64,000 nt of DNA. Source: Edaphochlamys debaryana. Its lineage: Eukaryota > Chlorophyta > Chlorophyceae > Chlamydomonadales. The stretch spans positions 1,054,001 to 1,118,000 of the forward strand of contig JAEHOE010000007.1 of assembly GCA_016858145.1 (NCBI GenBank), in the 5' to 3' direction. Below the pieces are notes generated by a model, which saw only the letters and a program-made list of their open reading frames with translations, made no database searches and was not told the origin of the DNA. Position numbers and translations under genes: made by a program. Positions 37,501-53,666 of this stretch are shown one piece after another (position 1 is the first letter of the stretch; the number at the start of each line of letters is the position of its first letter).

Positions 37501-39395
37501 CGGGGCTGCAGTACCTGCACTGCCGCAGCCCCCCCATCGTGCACAGGGGTGAGCGGCGCGGCCAAGGGCGGGAGGCGCTTTGGCCTTTGCGGGGGCTGCG
37601 TGGCGGGCGGCTGGGCTGGCCACGGGCCTGAGGGAGGCTGAGGGGAGGGGCGTGGAAGGGAAGCCGTGCCATGCACCGATTCGTGCGGGGCTGCCAAGGG
37701 CCAGAGAGCCTTGAAGTCAAGGGCCTCTCGCCGGATCGTTTTCCCCGCCCTGCTCCCCCTGCCGCAGACCTCAAGCCAGCCAACATCCTTATTGATGCCA
37801 ATGGCACCGCAAAGGCGAGAGCGCGGGGAATCGTTTGGCGGTCCTAGCAGGGGCGGGGCTGGTCCCTGGGATGCGGGTGGGCGAGGCCCAGGGGTGGATG
37901 CATGGGGCGGACGAGGTGGCGCGGTGGGCACCGCCCGTCCGCCGCTCGAGGCTACTCCTCGCCCACCTCATCGGTCATCAGGAGTTCGCTGCAGCCTTGC
38001 TCTGATGACGCCTGTGGGTCCCCACATGCTTCCCCAACAGCGGTGCTTCGTATCCGCCGCGTGCCCTCTCACCCCGTCCCCCACCGCCCCCGCAGATCTC
38101 GGACTTTGGCCTGGCCCGGGCCAAGACGCACGCCGTGATCAACACCAAGGCGCCCGAGGTCGGGTCCATCGGCTACATGGTGAGTACTCACTCCTGTATC
38201 TTCTGTGCTCGGATTCGTCTTGATACTGCATGGTTACGGTTTTTGTGGGGTAGAGACTAGAGCACTAGAGCAGAATAGAGTCGAGTGGAGCAGTCGATCT
38301 TGGAACCCCTTGCAAACTTCGTGCCGACTCTGAGCTCGGACTCGCCTGGATGCATCGTCTTGGTCTTTGCTGGCGATTACTGCCATCGTGACCGGCCGCA
38401 AACTGCCCCCTGGCCCCTGCGTGTGCCCCTGCAGGCTCCCGAGTGCTTCACGTCGGACGAGTTCCAACTGACAGACAAGGTCGACACGGTGAGGCCAGGG
38501 CGGGGTGCAGCAGGGGGGACCAAGAAGGGTTGCAGCAGGGGGGACCAAGACGAGCTGCAGCAGGGGGGACCAAGACGAGTTGCAGCAGGGGGGGCTCCTC
38601 AAGGACGGGCCAAGGGGAAGCGGTACCTTCGGCGCATCGCCCGCGCTGCCCTCTCTCGCGCCCTGCCTCGGCAACCGCTGCTGTGCGCGCCGCCCTGCCC
38701 TTCTCCCGGCCCCCGCAGTGGTCCCTGGGCGTCATCCTGTGGGAGATGGTGGCGCGCAAGCGGCCCTGGCCGGTGAGCAGCAGCCCCCCGCTCCCCTGCC
38801 ATGCTGCCCCCAGCCGCCCGGTTCGACCCGCTCAGAGCCTGAATGCGGCCGTGCGTGCCACGCGACCCCCGCGACATCACGACCCGCTGCACCGAACTCA
38901 AGCGCCAGATGCATCCATGCGGATGATCCCATGCAGATCCATCCCTACCCCCACCCCCCCACCCCCCCACTCCCTCCCCCTCCCCCTCCCACCCCAGAAC
39001 TGCACGCTGCCCGAGTACTTCAAGGAGGTGGTCATCAAGAAGTCCCGACTGCCCGTGCCCACGGATGACAACGTCTGCCCCATGGCGCTGCGTGAGCCGG
39101 GGGCGGAGGGGGCGCGGGGGTGGCAGGGGTGCGGGTGTGAAGCCGGGTTAGCATCAGAAGAGGCCAGGCGCAGAGGAATTGGCTTCGCTGCACCGCCCCG
39201 CCTCGCGCCTCCCCGCCTCACTCTCCTCCCTCTCCCCGCACCCCTTCCCTCGCCCCCAACCCCCTTCCCCTTCCCCCCCCCCCCCCAGGCCGGCTCATCT
39301 CCTCCTGCTGGGCCGAGGACCCCGAGGACCGACCCGACTGCGCCCATATCGTGGCGGAGCTGTCCCGCCTGCTCAAGTACACGCCCAAGACCTGA
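34580..39395 (+). CDS. Raf/TKL-type protein kinase
   Basis: A tyrosine-kinase-like group Ser/Thr kinase, probably a signalling MAPKKK/Raf-like enzyme; target unknown. Exons with matching phase start 34580-34732, 34941-35304, 35597-35682 and 36153-36257. The N-terminus is Ser/Pro/Gly-rich. Kinase motifs follow in order: glycine loop GRGGSGTVF, ATP Lys in PCAVK, helix C HTFVQEVVVL, HPNIVRMLGG, catalytic loop HRDLKPANIL, DFGLAR, GSIGYMAPE, DKVDTWSLGVILWEM, KRPWP, and CWAEDPEDRPDC near the end; the stop is at 39393-39395. The exon ending NGTAK is followed by a GC donor (37815-37816). Two introns contain minisatellites. Met at 34580 is the first supported start, but an additional upstream exon is possible. 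Low-complexity introns here are C- or G-rich and hard to read. Confidence 0.85.
36721..36820. repeat. 20-bp minisatellite, five units, in a kinase intron
   Basis: Five exact-length 20-bp units starting GAAGGG and ending GCGCG/GCACG occupy 36721-36820, with a partial unit just before. The last three copies share C-to-A and G changes, indicating stepwise expansion. The array lies in the intron after the helix C exon. Confidence 0.9.
38506..38593. repeat. 25-bp minisatellite, about 3.5 units, in a kinase intron
   Basis: Units begin TGCAGCAGGGGGGACCAAGA and start at 38506, 38531, 38556 and (partial) 38581. The repeat lies between the exons encoding DKVDT and WSLGV. Each unit contains a CAG acceptor-like word, so the array also multiplies potential cryptic 3' splice sites. 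Confidence 0.9.
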
Positions 39396-39607
39396 GCAGC
39401 TGGGCCCAGCAGGGGCCTGGCACGGGCCTGGCGCGGGCCTGAGCAGGGCCTTGGGAAGGCAACCCTGCGGCGGGCCCCAAGGCAACAGCGAGGTGCCGGG
39501 TCCAGCCGGGTCCCATGCCGGTTGGAGGAGGGCAGGGGCGGGGGCAGCATGTTGCCCAGAAGGGCAGAATGGATAGCGTGAGGCGGGCCGCACGCACGCC
39601 AGCGCGG

Positions 39608-39636
39608 GTGTGTGTGTGTGGGGGGGGGGGGGGGGT
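39608..39636. repeat. GT microsatellite followed by a G run
   Basis: Alternating GT changes directly into about 17 consecutive G residues, in noncoding DNA 210 bp after the kinase stop. Confidence 0.9.
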
Positions 39637-40219
39637 ATTTGATTGAGCGCGCTGTGCCAGTACCCGTACCGGTATGGCAGCCGCCGTACCACACGCACAG
39701 GCGAGCAGCGGCTTGTGGGGGGTAGCGGCACTTGGCTGCGTCTCATGCCTGCGTGCCGCGAGCGGTGGGCTGCATGTGTGACAGGCCGCCCGGCAGGTGG
39801 CTCATCCAGCCATCGGGGCATCGCAGGCTGGCCCTTGTGCTGTTTGCTTTCTGGGGGGCTAGGGGCCCGTTTATACCGTGTGTGTGGGGGGGGGGGGCAG
39901 GGGGGCAGCCGAGAGGCGCCAGAGGAGCGATCGAGGACGGTTGACTCATTCTTCCTTGGAGCCTCCGGTGTCTACGAGACGGATGCGGTATGGGCAACCA
40001 AGTGCCGTACCGGGTGCATATCTGACGTGCACGGCTGGCGCTTTCAGCTGGCTCCGAATTGCACCGGAATGGGGCTTGACGCTCAGACAAATGGCGACGC
40101 CAGCCGTGCTCTGGTTGAGCTTGCATCGGTCGACGGGCAGCAGCGAGGTGGAAGCGGGGTTGAACGTGGAAGGTAGGCGTCGGTAATAAGGACTCGTCTA
40201 GTGGGGCCGGAAGGTATCT

Positions 40220-40249
40220 GCGCGGCGCCGCGCCGCGCCGCGCGGCGCC
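40220..40249. repeat. GC-only palindromic repeat block
   Basis: Thirty bases composed only of G and C, made of overlapping GCGCC/GGCGC words, could fold into a very stable hairpin. It lies between convergent genes with no coding role seen. Confidence 0.8.
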
Positions 40250-41535
40250 TTTGAGCTGTCTTGGTGCTGCGCACCCGGGCGGCGCTGGTGCTAGTGGGAT
40301 AAGGTGGGATACACCGTGATACTGCTTTCTCTGGCGTTGATGATGGCGTGGATTCATCGATAGGCACCAGCGCGTGTACAGTTTTGCTGGTTAGGGCTGG
40401 GAATGGGTGTCGGGGCAAAAGCTCTGGACCCTGTTTGATATGGGACGGAAGGAGTTGAAAGGCAATGGTTGGCCGTTTACCAAGGTCCTAGATATTGGTA
40501 TATCTGAGCAGGATCGGCTCGGGCGATCAAGGGTGGGACGGTGGAGGCTGATGGGTGGCGCCTACGCCACATCGGTGTTGTGAGGAGGTGGCCGCGTCAC
40601 GACAGGCGTTCACGGGGACGGGCTTGGTGTGAAGGGCGGACCGTTTGCAGCCAAGGGGGTAGGTGGTTGGTGGTGTGATGGGTGGGTGTCGGTAGGCGGG
40701 GCAAGTTGCGGGGGGCTACCGGTACGTTGGTGACGTGAGCATACGAATGTGTTACTTGTGAGCGCCTCGAGGCCCGAGAGACGATTGCGGGATGCGGCCG
40801 AGCTTTACGAACTTGAGTGGTCCTCTGGTGTTGGGGCCTCCACCGGGGTCTCCACATGGCGGGGGTCGCACCGGTGGCTGTGGCGCGACTGCCTGGTTGT
40901 TGGGTCGGTGGTTCGTGTGCTCGGGCCTCAGGGGCATACAGGCTGCTGGTGTCATTCCCCACTGGGGCCTCCCGGGCGCAGGCTTGCCGGGTCGTGCCCT
41001 GTGCGCGCCATGCGTGGACGGGCTGGGGGCGGTGGCGTGCGGGGCTGGGGCAGTGCGGAGCTTGCGCAGGTCTGTGTGCGCAGGCTTGCCTTCTAGCATG
41101 GAGTGAGGTGAACTGGGGCCCTAGGCTCAGGGCGGGTCCCTTACAGTAGCATTCAAGTGTCATCGCCCAGGGGCTCTGGCGCGGACCGTGGGTTGAATGT
41201 GATACAAGCTGCTGAATCTATGTCCCATTGATATGGCCGTGTGCGATCCGCGTCGGCCCTCCGACTCTCGCGGGTCTCTCCGCCGCCTGTTGATAGTCAC
41301 ACAGCACAAGAGGCCCTCGCACAGCTGCACAGCACTCAGTGGCACAGTACAGAATCATCCAGGCCCCGAACCAGCAGGTCCCTTAGCTTGCCCCCCCCCT
41401 ACACAGTCCACCGCTCTGTCTTTCAAGTTGCCATCCAACTTCAGCGGCCCTGCCCTACTGCCCGCCTCCTCTGCCAGATCTCCGCCCTCCCCGCGGGTAG
41501 GTCCCCAGATCCCCAGACCCCGCTCGGATTCCCAG

Positions 41536-41909
41536 ATCCAATGCCCAAAGCAGAAGGCAGCTTCAACCCCTGTCCGGCGCTGCCCCCGCGCAGACCCTGG
41601 GCCCCCAAACGCCTCTTCACCCCTCGACGCAAAATCGCAATGTCTTAGGTAACCACCACGCCACCCCGCCGTCTCCTGCACCTCCTCCGCTCAACCCCAG
41701 CTCTGCATGCTCTCCATTGTCCCTTCCTCCAACTTTCCAGAAGGCTGGCCCCGTTGCCACGAGCCTCTGCCGCCAGTCCCGTGCGTGGGCGCATCTCCAC
41801 CTCGCTCCGCACCCTCCTCCTCTCCCCAGTGTGCCCGGCTAGTTGCACGTTGCATTGTCCCCAGTGTGCCTCCTCCGCTCAGACCCCCAAGATCCAGATC
41901 AGATCCGCA
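41536..41909 (-). repeat. Inverted-duplication arm: SBP 3' flank, left copy
   Basis: Read on the minus strand, this 3' flank of the left selenium-binding gene matches 53086-53411 at roughly nine of ten bases by eye, apart from one insertion of about 36 bp (which repeats the word GCACACTGGGGA) and small indels. Similarity ends abruptly at GGGCATTGGAT in both copies. That point is therefore one visible edge of the duplicated unit. Confidence 0.85.
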
Positions 41910-46758
<4,849 letters not shown>

Positions 46759-47787
46759 GGGGCTCTTCGACGTTACGCACGCGATACTACTCTCCAGCAG
46801 GTTACTGGGGTGAGAGGGGACGCAGCTCTGTGGAGCCGCTGCAGAGCGCAGTCCCTCTTTAACTGCCCGGCGGTACGGGCTGTACGACCGCGCAATGCCG
46901 TGGCCCTTGGCCTGGCCATTACACAAAGATCGGGCCAGGTGGGGGCGCTGCGCATGCGTGTCGCGTAACCTAGACCTGCTCAACGATGGCCCGTGGCTTG
47001 GACCCCTCCCGCATCAGCGTGCTCTTTCTGCTGAGTACAGTGCCTACACCGGGACTGCCATCATATCTCCAACAGGCGCATGCCTGGAGCGGGGGAGCTA
47101 AGTCGGTCTATGCAGATCTTGCGGCTGCTTGCGCGGGCAGACCGCGAGGCAGGTCGGGGCGTGTCGGGGCAGGAGCGGAAGGACATACATACATGCGAAC
47201 ATGCGGGCCCCGCCGGAGGGCGTGTGGGCCCGTCTCTAGCCCACCATGTCATGGGACCCATGAGACCGCGCCCATGTGCCTCGTTGGCGGTCAGTCAGGG
47301 AAAGAATCTGGGTAGCTGGCAGCTGGCGAGCTCCAACATGCGGCGAGGTTGCGGCTTCGCGAGCAGTCAAGCCCTGCCGAAAGCCCGATCAGCACTCGAA
47401 GAGCTGGAGCTGCTCGCTACCCAGTCGCGAGCTGCAAGAAGAGACGCAAAAGCAAACTCAGGACAGCTTGGCCTGCGGCCTCAGGCCGGGGCCTCACCGC
47501 ATGCGGCCGGTTCAGAGGCGCCAAATTTATTGCGTGTGCATGCTCTCGCTGGGCACTGCAGCTCCTGCGCACAGTCTCGCCTGCTTCATTGCATCGCGGC
47601 AGTTAGGCGGCCGAGCGATCTAAAACAGCCCTAAGCGCACGCTGCGCAAACCAGGAAACTCTGCTCTCTACGTGTCTTGGACACACTTGCGCCCCACAGC
47701 CCTACCTTGTGAGCTCTTGTTGCGAGTACGCTAGCATCTCGGCCATCTTGCTTACTTCCGTCTTGGAGCAGCGAGTGACCCTCCACA
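46759..47787. promoter_or_regulatory. Bidirectional promoter region of the SBP pair
   Basis: The 1,029 bp between the start codons of the two divergent selenium-binding genes must hold both promoters and 5' UTRs. I see no open frame with homology and no obvious mirror symmetry, so the inverted duplication appears not to continue through the centre. The arrangement allows co-regulation but does not prove it. Confidence 0.55.
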
Positions 47788-50700
47788 ATGGCAGAGAACG
47801 GAGCCGGGAACGGTCATGCATGCTGCCATAAGGGCCCAGGATACGCAACGCCAAAGGTAGCGTTGCCGGAACGCGCGCTTGGTTCGCTCGTCGTTGCGTG
47901 CCTGCTCGCGGTGTGCCCTAGCACCTTGATCAGCACCCTACACCTGTAGCGCTCTGGATGCGCTGCCGGGTGGCCGCGAGGCCCCTTGCCGTGCCGTGAC
48001 GTGGGCCGAATCCTTGTAGGATGCCATCCACGGCCCGAGGGAGAAGCTGCTGTATGTGCCCTGCGTGATCGGCGACCACTCCAGGCCAGGTGTGTGGGCC
48101 GCTGGCGCCCTAGCAAGACCGGGCGGCTCCTCGACGCGTAGCAGTTGACCAACCCCTCCTCGGCGTTCCACCCGGCTTCTCCGTGCCCTCTCGTGAACTG
48201 GGCTGCTGGGCCCTACAACCAGCCCATCGTCGCAACTCTGCTGGCCAAACACCCCCTCCCCCCCCCTCGCAGACTACCTGGCCACTATTGACGCGGACCC
48301 GGAGTCGCCCCAGTATGGCCAGGTAAGACTCTGACTGCGACTGGTGGGGGGGCGGGCTCCTGGTCACCCGAGTTTGGCCAGGTAAATGTGGAGTGCAAGC
48401 GGAGGGTCTCCGGGCTGGGCACTGGGAGCGGTACCTCTGTCCTCCGCCTCCCGCCGCCCGAGGACCACCTAGCCAAGCCCTCCCACGCTGACCAGCTGTG
48501 ACGAGCGGGCAGGGTAAACAGAGCTGGACTCAGCCCTGCAATGCTGACCCCGCAACCTCACCCCTGCCCCACCTGCCCCTCCCCCCCTCTCCGCCAGGTC
48601 ATCCACCGCCTGCCCATGCCCCACAAGGGAGACGAGCTGCACCACAGCGGTGAGGGGGGGGGGGAGGCAGCGCTGGGGGCAGCCCAACCCACCATCTCGT
48701 CCCGTCTGTGCCTCTACCTTGTGTGCGCCAAGCCCAGCTTGTCCCCACCTCGTCGGCTGCATGCCGCCGCCCCCTCACCGCCTGACCCGTCCCTCACCCC
48801 CTGACCCCCGCCCTGCCCCCCCCCTCACCCCCCCTCCCCCCCCCTTCACCCCCCCAGGCTGGAACTCCTGCTCCTCCTGCTTCCTGGACCCAGGCGCACC
48901 CAAGCGCAAGCTCCTGGTGCTGCCGGCGCTGGGCACCGGCCGCGTGTACGGTGGGTGCTGCCGTACCATACAGTTTATCCTCACCATCAACACACTTTCT
49001 ACGCCACGTCCAATCGTCTTCCACTCCCCACCGCGCGCTCCATGCATGCCCGCACCCATCCCCGGTCCCACACTTCCCAGGCATCGACACGCTCTCTGAC
49101 CCCCGCGCGCCCAAGATCGCGGCCGTGGCTGAGCCGGAGGAGATCCAGGCCAAGACGGGGCTGAGCTACCTGCACTCGAGCCACTGTGGGTGCGGGGCCC
49201 CGGCTGCAGCGGGCTTTGCCAGCGTTTGGAGGGGCTTCGCTTTGGCTTGGAAAGGGTTGCTAGCGCTTGGCAGGCCTGATCTCCGCGTGCTGTTGGGCAC
49301 GACGGGCTGGGAGAGCTGTTGGTGGGCTGACGGTTGGCCTGGCTGAGGGGGCGTGGGCTTCCACGTCCGGCCCTACATGCGGGGCCCATGGACGGGGCGG
49401 TGTGGGATCTGGTGTGGAGGGGTCAATCGCCAGGGCGAGGCGCGCCCGTCCCTGACCCCCGTGCACGTGTCTCCCGCTGTGCTGCGCACCCCCCGGCCGC
49501 ACGCGGGACACCGTACGTGGTGGGCGTGCGTGGGTGTGAAGGCCGCTCGTGCATCACTGCTGACGCCTGCCCGCTTCCTGTTCTCTCGGTTCCCCACCCT
49601 GCTCCCACCGCACAGGCGCTCCCGATGGCAGCATCATGGTGGGGGGGCGGGGGGCCCTGGCAGGGCGGGGGGGGCAGGGCGGGATGGGGGCGGGGGCTGG
49701 TGGGAAGGGGAGGGGGCGGGGGCTGGCGGTACTGGGGCGGGAACGGGTGCGGGCGGGCGGGGCATTATGGTGGGGCGGGAGGGCTAGCGGGACGGGGGCG
49801 GCGGTGGGCTCTGGGGGTGTGGGGTCTGGGGCAGGGGCCGGTCGGGCGGGGGCGGGGACAGGGCAGGCTGTGTAGGGGTGGGGGCCGGCGGGGCGGGGCC
49901 GGGGGCGGGGGCTGGACAGTCGGGATACGGACGCTGGCGGGCCGGAGACAAGGAAGGCAGGCAAGGGAGGCGTGGGCAGCGGGGGCAGCAACGCATCTCA
50001 AGGCATGCCCTTCCCCGTGCCCAGGTCAGCGCCATGGGGGACAAGGACGGCGTGGGCAAGGGCGCCTTCCTGCTCCTGAACCAGGACCTCACGTGAGCGG
50101 GTGGCTTGGGGGCCTGCTTGCACCGGTACTTGCTCACTGGCCTGCTGCAAGAGCTGTAGAATGCGCTCGGGCTCTGTATGGTGTGCGGTTCTGAGCGGCG
50201 TGGGTGCGTCCCGCAACCGACCCCGCAGCGTCAAGGGCACGTGGGCGCCCGAGGAGACCAAGTACGGATACGACTTCTGGTGCGTGCCGTACATGCCGTA
50301 CGTGCTGTCCGTGTAGACCCGCAGCTCAGAGTCCGTTTGAATCAGATCTGACCGTTGACGTAGAACGTTTGCTCAGCGTGCTCAGCGTGCTGAGCCTGCT
50401 GAGCCCGCGCGATAGGGGGCGGGGGGTTGCCTGCGACGGGTCGCACGCAGTGGTCCTGTCCTCAGGGGGGAGAAGGGCCGCAGCTGACGCTTCCGCCCCT
50501 CCTCCCCACCCCCCCCACACCCCAGGTACCAGCCCCGCCTCAACGTCATGGTCAGCACCGAGTGGGGTGCGCCCAAGAGCTTCTCCAAGGTGGGGCAAGG
50601 GCGCGTGCTCGGGGTGTGGACAGCTGCCAGCGGGGCGCGGCTGTAGATCTCGGCTCAGTGGCTTGCTTCCTCGCCCTCGGGTCCGAGGCGCGGGGGCCCA

Positions 50701-53085
50701 GTCCGGCACGGCGCTATCTGCCCAGCGGCACTCGGCTCTGGCTACGTACTTTGGCAGCAAAGCCACCAGTAACCGTGCCTGAGCACTTGTGCCCCTGGTT
50801 CCTCTCGCAGGGCTTCAACCCCGCCGAGGTGGCCGACCACTACGGCCGCACGCTGTACGTGTGGGACTGGCAGCAGCGCACGCTCAAGCAGAAGATCGAC
50901 CTGGGGGACAAGGGCCTGCTGCCGCTGGAGGTGGGCCGCCCTAGGGTGTGGGGCTGCATGCGTGCGTGCTGGAGGGGTGCGCGCTTGCGGCTGTGTCCTG
51001 GTGCAGAGCTGGGGATCGTGGAGCATGTGGGGCTGGGGCCGTTCCTATCGCCTCAAATCTTGCCGAGGGCTACTCGGTTGCTGTGGTATGGTGTTTGTAT
51101 GCCCACGTCCCTCATTCCGACGCGCACCTCTGGTCCCCCCTGCGTCCTCTTAGGTCCGCTTCCTGCACGAGCCCACGGCGCCCCACGCCTTTGTGGGCGC
51201 CGCGCTCTCCTCCAACATCATCCACATCTCCCGCAAGGACGGCATCAGCCTGGACGCGCCGTGGGTGGCCAACGTCGCCATCGAGCAGCCCTGGGTCAAG
51301 GTGCGTGCCGTGCGTGCGGAGAGGGGTCTCAGCGCTACCGGCTGCCACGCCACACCTGCCACAGCAAGCGGGACAAAGGGCAGGAGGACGGGAAGGACGG
51401 GTGGGCAGGAGCTGTGACAGGGGCAGCCACTCACACGCGTGCTTGCTTGTTGTGCCGTCCTTATGCGCGCAGGTGGAGGGCTGGGTGCTGCCCGAGCTGC
51501 CGCCGTGCATCACCGACATTCTCATCAGCCTGGACGACAGGTGGGCTCGTGGGCCCGTGTGCAGGGGTTGCCTCGACTGTGTGGCCAGACTCTAGCCCTA
51601 ACGGAGCGTGCGGGTTGGGTCAACACCTGTAACATCTGTCTATCTGTCTGCCTCGGGGGCTGAGCTCTCATACCGCCCACCACCACGCGCTAGGCACCGT
51701 CAGGAGGCGCTTCGCAAGAGTGATGGTGAGCTCCTATCCCCCCCGGGCCCTCCGCCCCGACAGATTCCTGTACGTGTCCAACTGGCTGCGCGGCGACATC
51801 GCGCAGTACGACATCACGGACCCCGCCAACCCCAAGCTGGCGGGCCGCGTGTGGGTGGGCGGCCTGGTCCGCAAGGGCGGCCTCAAGGTACGCGAGCGGG
51901 ACACCGGTCGGCCCCGGCCCCGGTGCTGCCCCTGCCCAGATTCCTTTGTCAGAGCCGGTCTGCGTGGCGCGCGGCACAGCAGCCGAGCAGTGCTGTCTAA
52001 AGGTGCTCCGCCGAGCGGCCGCATCGGTTGCTAAGTCCTGCCGTACCGTGCTGGATGCTGGATGCTGCCGTACACGCATTGGGTCTGCAGTGGAGCATAG
52101 CAGCCAGCCCTTGGCCGCGGGGTGGGCCCCGCAGGGCGCAAGCAGCCCGTGCAGTGTGGTGGAACTGAACGTGGCACGTCACCCTGCTCCCAAGCGCCTT
52201 GCTCCGAGGCCCACATCGCCACATGAGAGCATGCTGCTGTGTCCCTTCCTTTCTCTCCCCAGATCCTTGGCGGCATGCCCGAGGACCAGCCCGACGCCCC
52301 CTCCATCCCCACCGTCAAGGGGGTGGAGCTGCGCGGAGGGCCACAGATGATCCAGCTGTCGCTGGACGGCAAGCGCCTCTACGTCACCAACTCCCTGTAC
52401 AGCCCCTGGGACAAGCAGGTGCGCGGCTGATGCACATCACGGCACGTGGGTTTTACTTATTAGGGGGCCCTTGAGCTTGTGGGAGAGATGCGGGGATGGT
52501 GAGGGTCATGGGAAACACTCGGTGGAGTGGGCGGGCCCCGCTCAAGCGTCCCTCGGTCGGGTCCTCTGCGTCCCTCACCAAGCTCCGTTCCCCAATCCCC
52601 ACCCGTTCACCCCGCAGTTCTACCCCAACCTGTTTGAGGAGGGCAGCCACCTCATCAAGGTGCGTGGGGCGGGGCGGGGCGGGCTTTCCCGTGTGCCTCT
52701 CTCTCTCATCTGTTGATATCTGTGTGTGCTTCTGAGCTTCTTCGATCTTCTTAACACAACGGCCTCGCTGGGGTTTCTGCAGGTTGACGTGGACACGGTT
52801 AACGGCGGCCTCACGCTGGACACGGACTTCATCGTGGACTTCGGTGCGTGCCGCTCGATGGGGGGCCGGCAGGGCACACAGCAGCCTGCACTGCCCAGCC
52901 CAGCGAGGAGCTTGTTGCGGCTGGCTTGTACTTCGTATGAGTGCCTGATGCAGCAGCCGCGTCGACCCCGCGCGTTGACCCCGCCCCCCACCCACCCTCC
53001 CCCAGGCAAGGAGCCCGACGGCCCCGCGCTGGCGCACGAGGTCCGCTACCCGGGCGGGGACTGCAGCTCCGACATCTGGATCTGA
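47788..53085 (+). CDS. Selenium-binding protein (SBP56/methanethiol oxidase family), right copy
   Basis: This is the paralogue of 41910-46758, with the same inferred role in methanethiol/selenium chemistry. Met at 47788 begins [19 protein letters not shown]. Eighteen exons follow, with [80 protein letters not shown] plus a 23-nt mini-exon (APDGSIM), [156 protein letters not shown] and a final exon ending DCSSDIWI (stop 53083-53085). All phases agree. Length is about 480 residues. The intron inside YGYDFW/YQPR sits 18 nt downstream of the equivalent intron in the left copy. Confidence 0.93.
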
Positions 53086-53411
53086 TGCGGATCTGATCAG
53101 GATCTTGGGGGTCTGAGCGAAGGAGGCACACTGGGGAGAGGAGGAGGATGCGGAGCGAGGTGGAGATGCGCTCACGCACGGGACTGGCGGCAGAGGCTCG
53201 TGGCAACGGGGCCAGCCTTCTGGAAAGGGACTATGGCGAGCACGCATAGCTGGGGTTGAGCGGAGGAGGTGGAGAAGTTGCGTGTGGTGGCGTGTTACCT
53301 AAAACATTGCAATTTTGCGTCGAGGGGTGAAGTGGCGTTTGGGGGCCCAGGGTCTGCGCGGGGGCAGCGCCGGAAAGAGGTTGAAGCTGCCTTCTGCTTT
53401 GGGCATTGGAT
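53086..53411 (+). repeat. Inverted-duplication arm: SBP 3' flank, right copy
   Basis: This is the partner of 41536-41909 in opposite orientation. The two match at about nine of ten bases by eye from the stop codon to GGGCATTGGAT, then lose all similarity. The region is 3' UTR or flank and has no coding constraint I can see. Confidence 0.85.
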
Positions 53412-53661
53412 GTTGTGAGCGACGGGGTATATTACTACTGCCAGTGCTTCCTTCTGTATCACGAAATGTTTCTTCTTGCCGGGGCATCTCTGGACGCATT
53501 GCCACTTCTGGAGATAGTGCTGTGCGCAGAGGGCCCTGCTTGTACATCTGCGCACATAATCATCAGGTCTTAAATGTGTGGGGCAGCCGTATGCCGCGCG
53601 GCCCCCTTTGCACCAGTTTCATCTTTCCGCCGTGTCCCACCTTCAATGCATCCCACTACTA

Positions 53662-53666
53662 TGTAA
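53662..53666 (+). terminator. Candidate TGTAA poly(A) signal, SBP right copy
   Basis: TGTAA, the algal polyadenylation word, is found 577 nt after the stop codon of the right selenium-binding gene, just beyond the end of the duplicated 3' flank. It is a short motif and weak alone. Confidence 0.35.

Larger units (their letters stand above)
39396..41909. other. Tail-to-tail intergenic region, TKL kinase and SBP copy 1
   Basis: About 2.5 kb lie between two convergent stops. The right part (41536-41909) is the duplicated 3' flank of the selenium-binding protein gene (separate entry). The rest has no recognisable exon. It holds a GT/G run (39608-39636), a G run near 39890 and a GC-only palindromic block near 40220-40249. 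A minus-strand TGTAA (TTACA at 41141-41145) could be a distant poly(A) signal for the selenium-binding gene. Confidence 0.6.

Noticed and set aside
37978..38223. Possible extra kinase exon in the + strand frame between DLKPANIL and DFGLAR.
   Set aside because: Conserved kinase spacing needs the two motifs a few residues apart; the intervening DNA is best read as one GC-AG intron.
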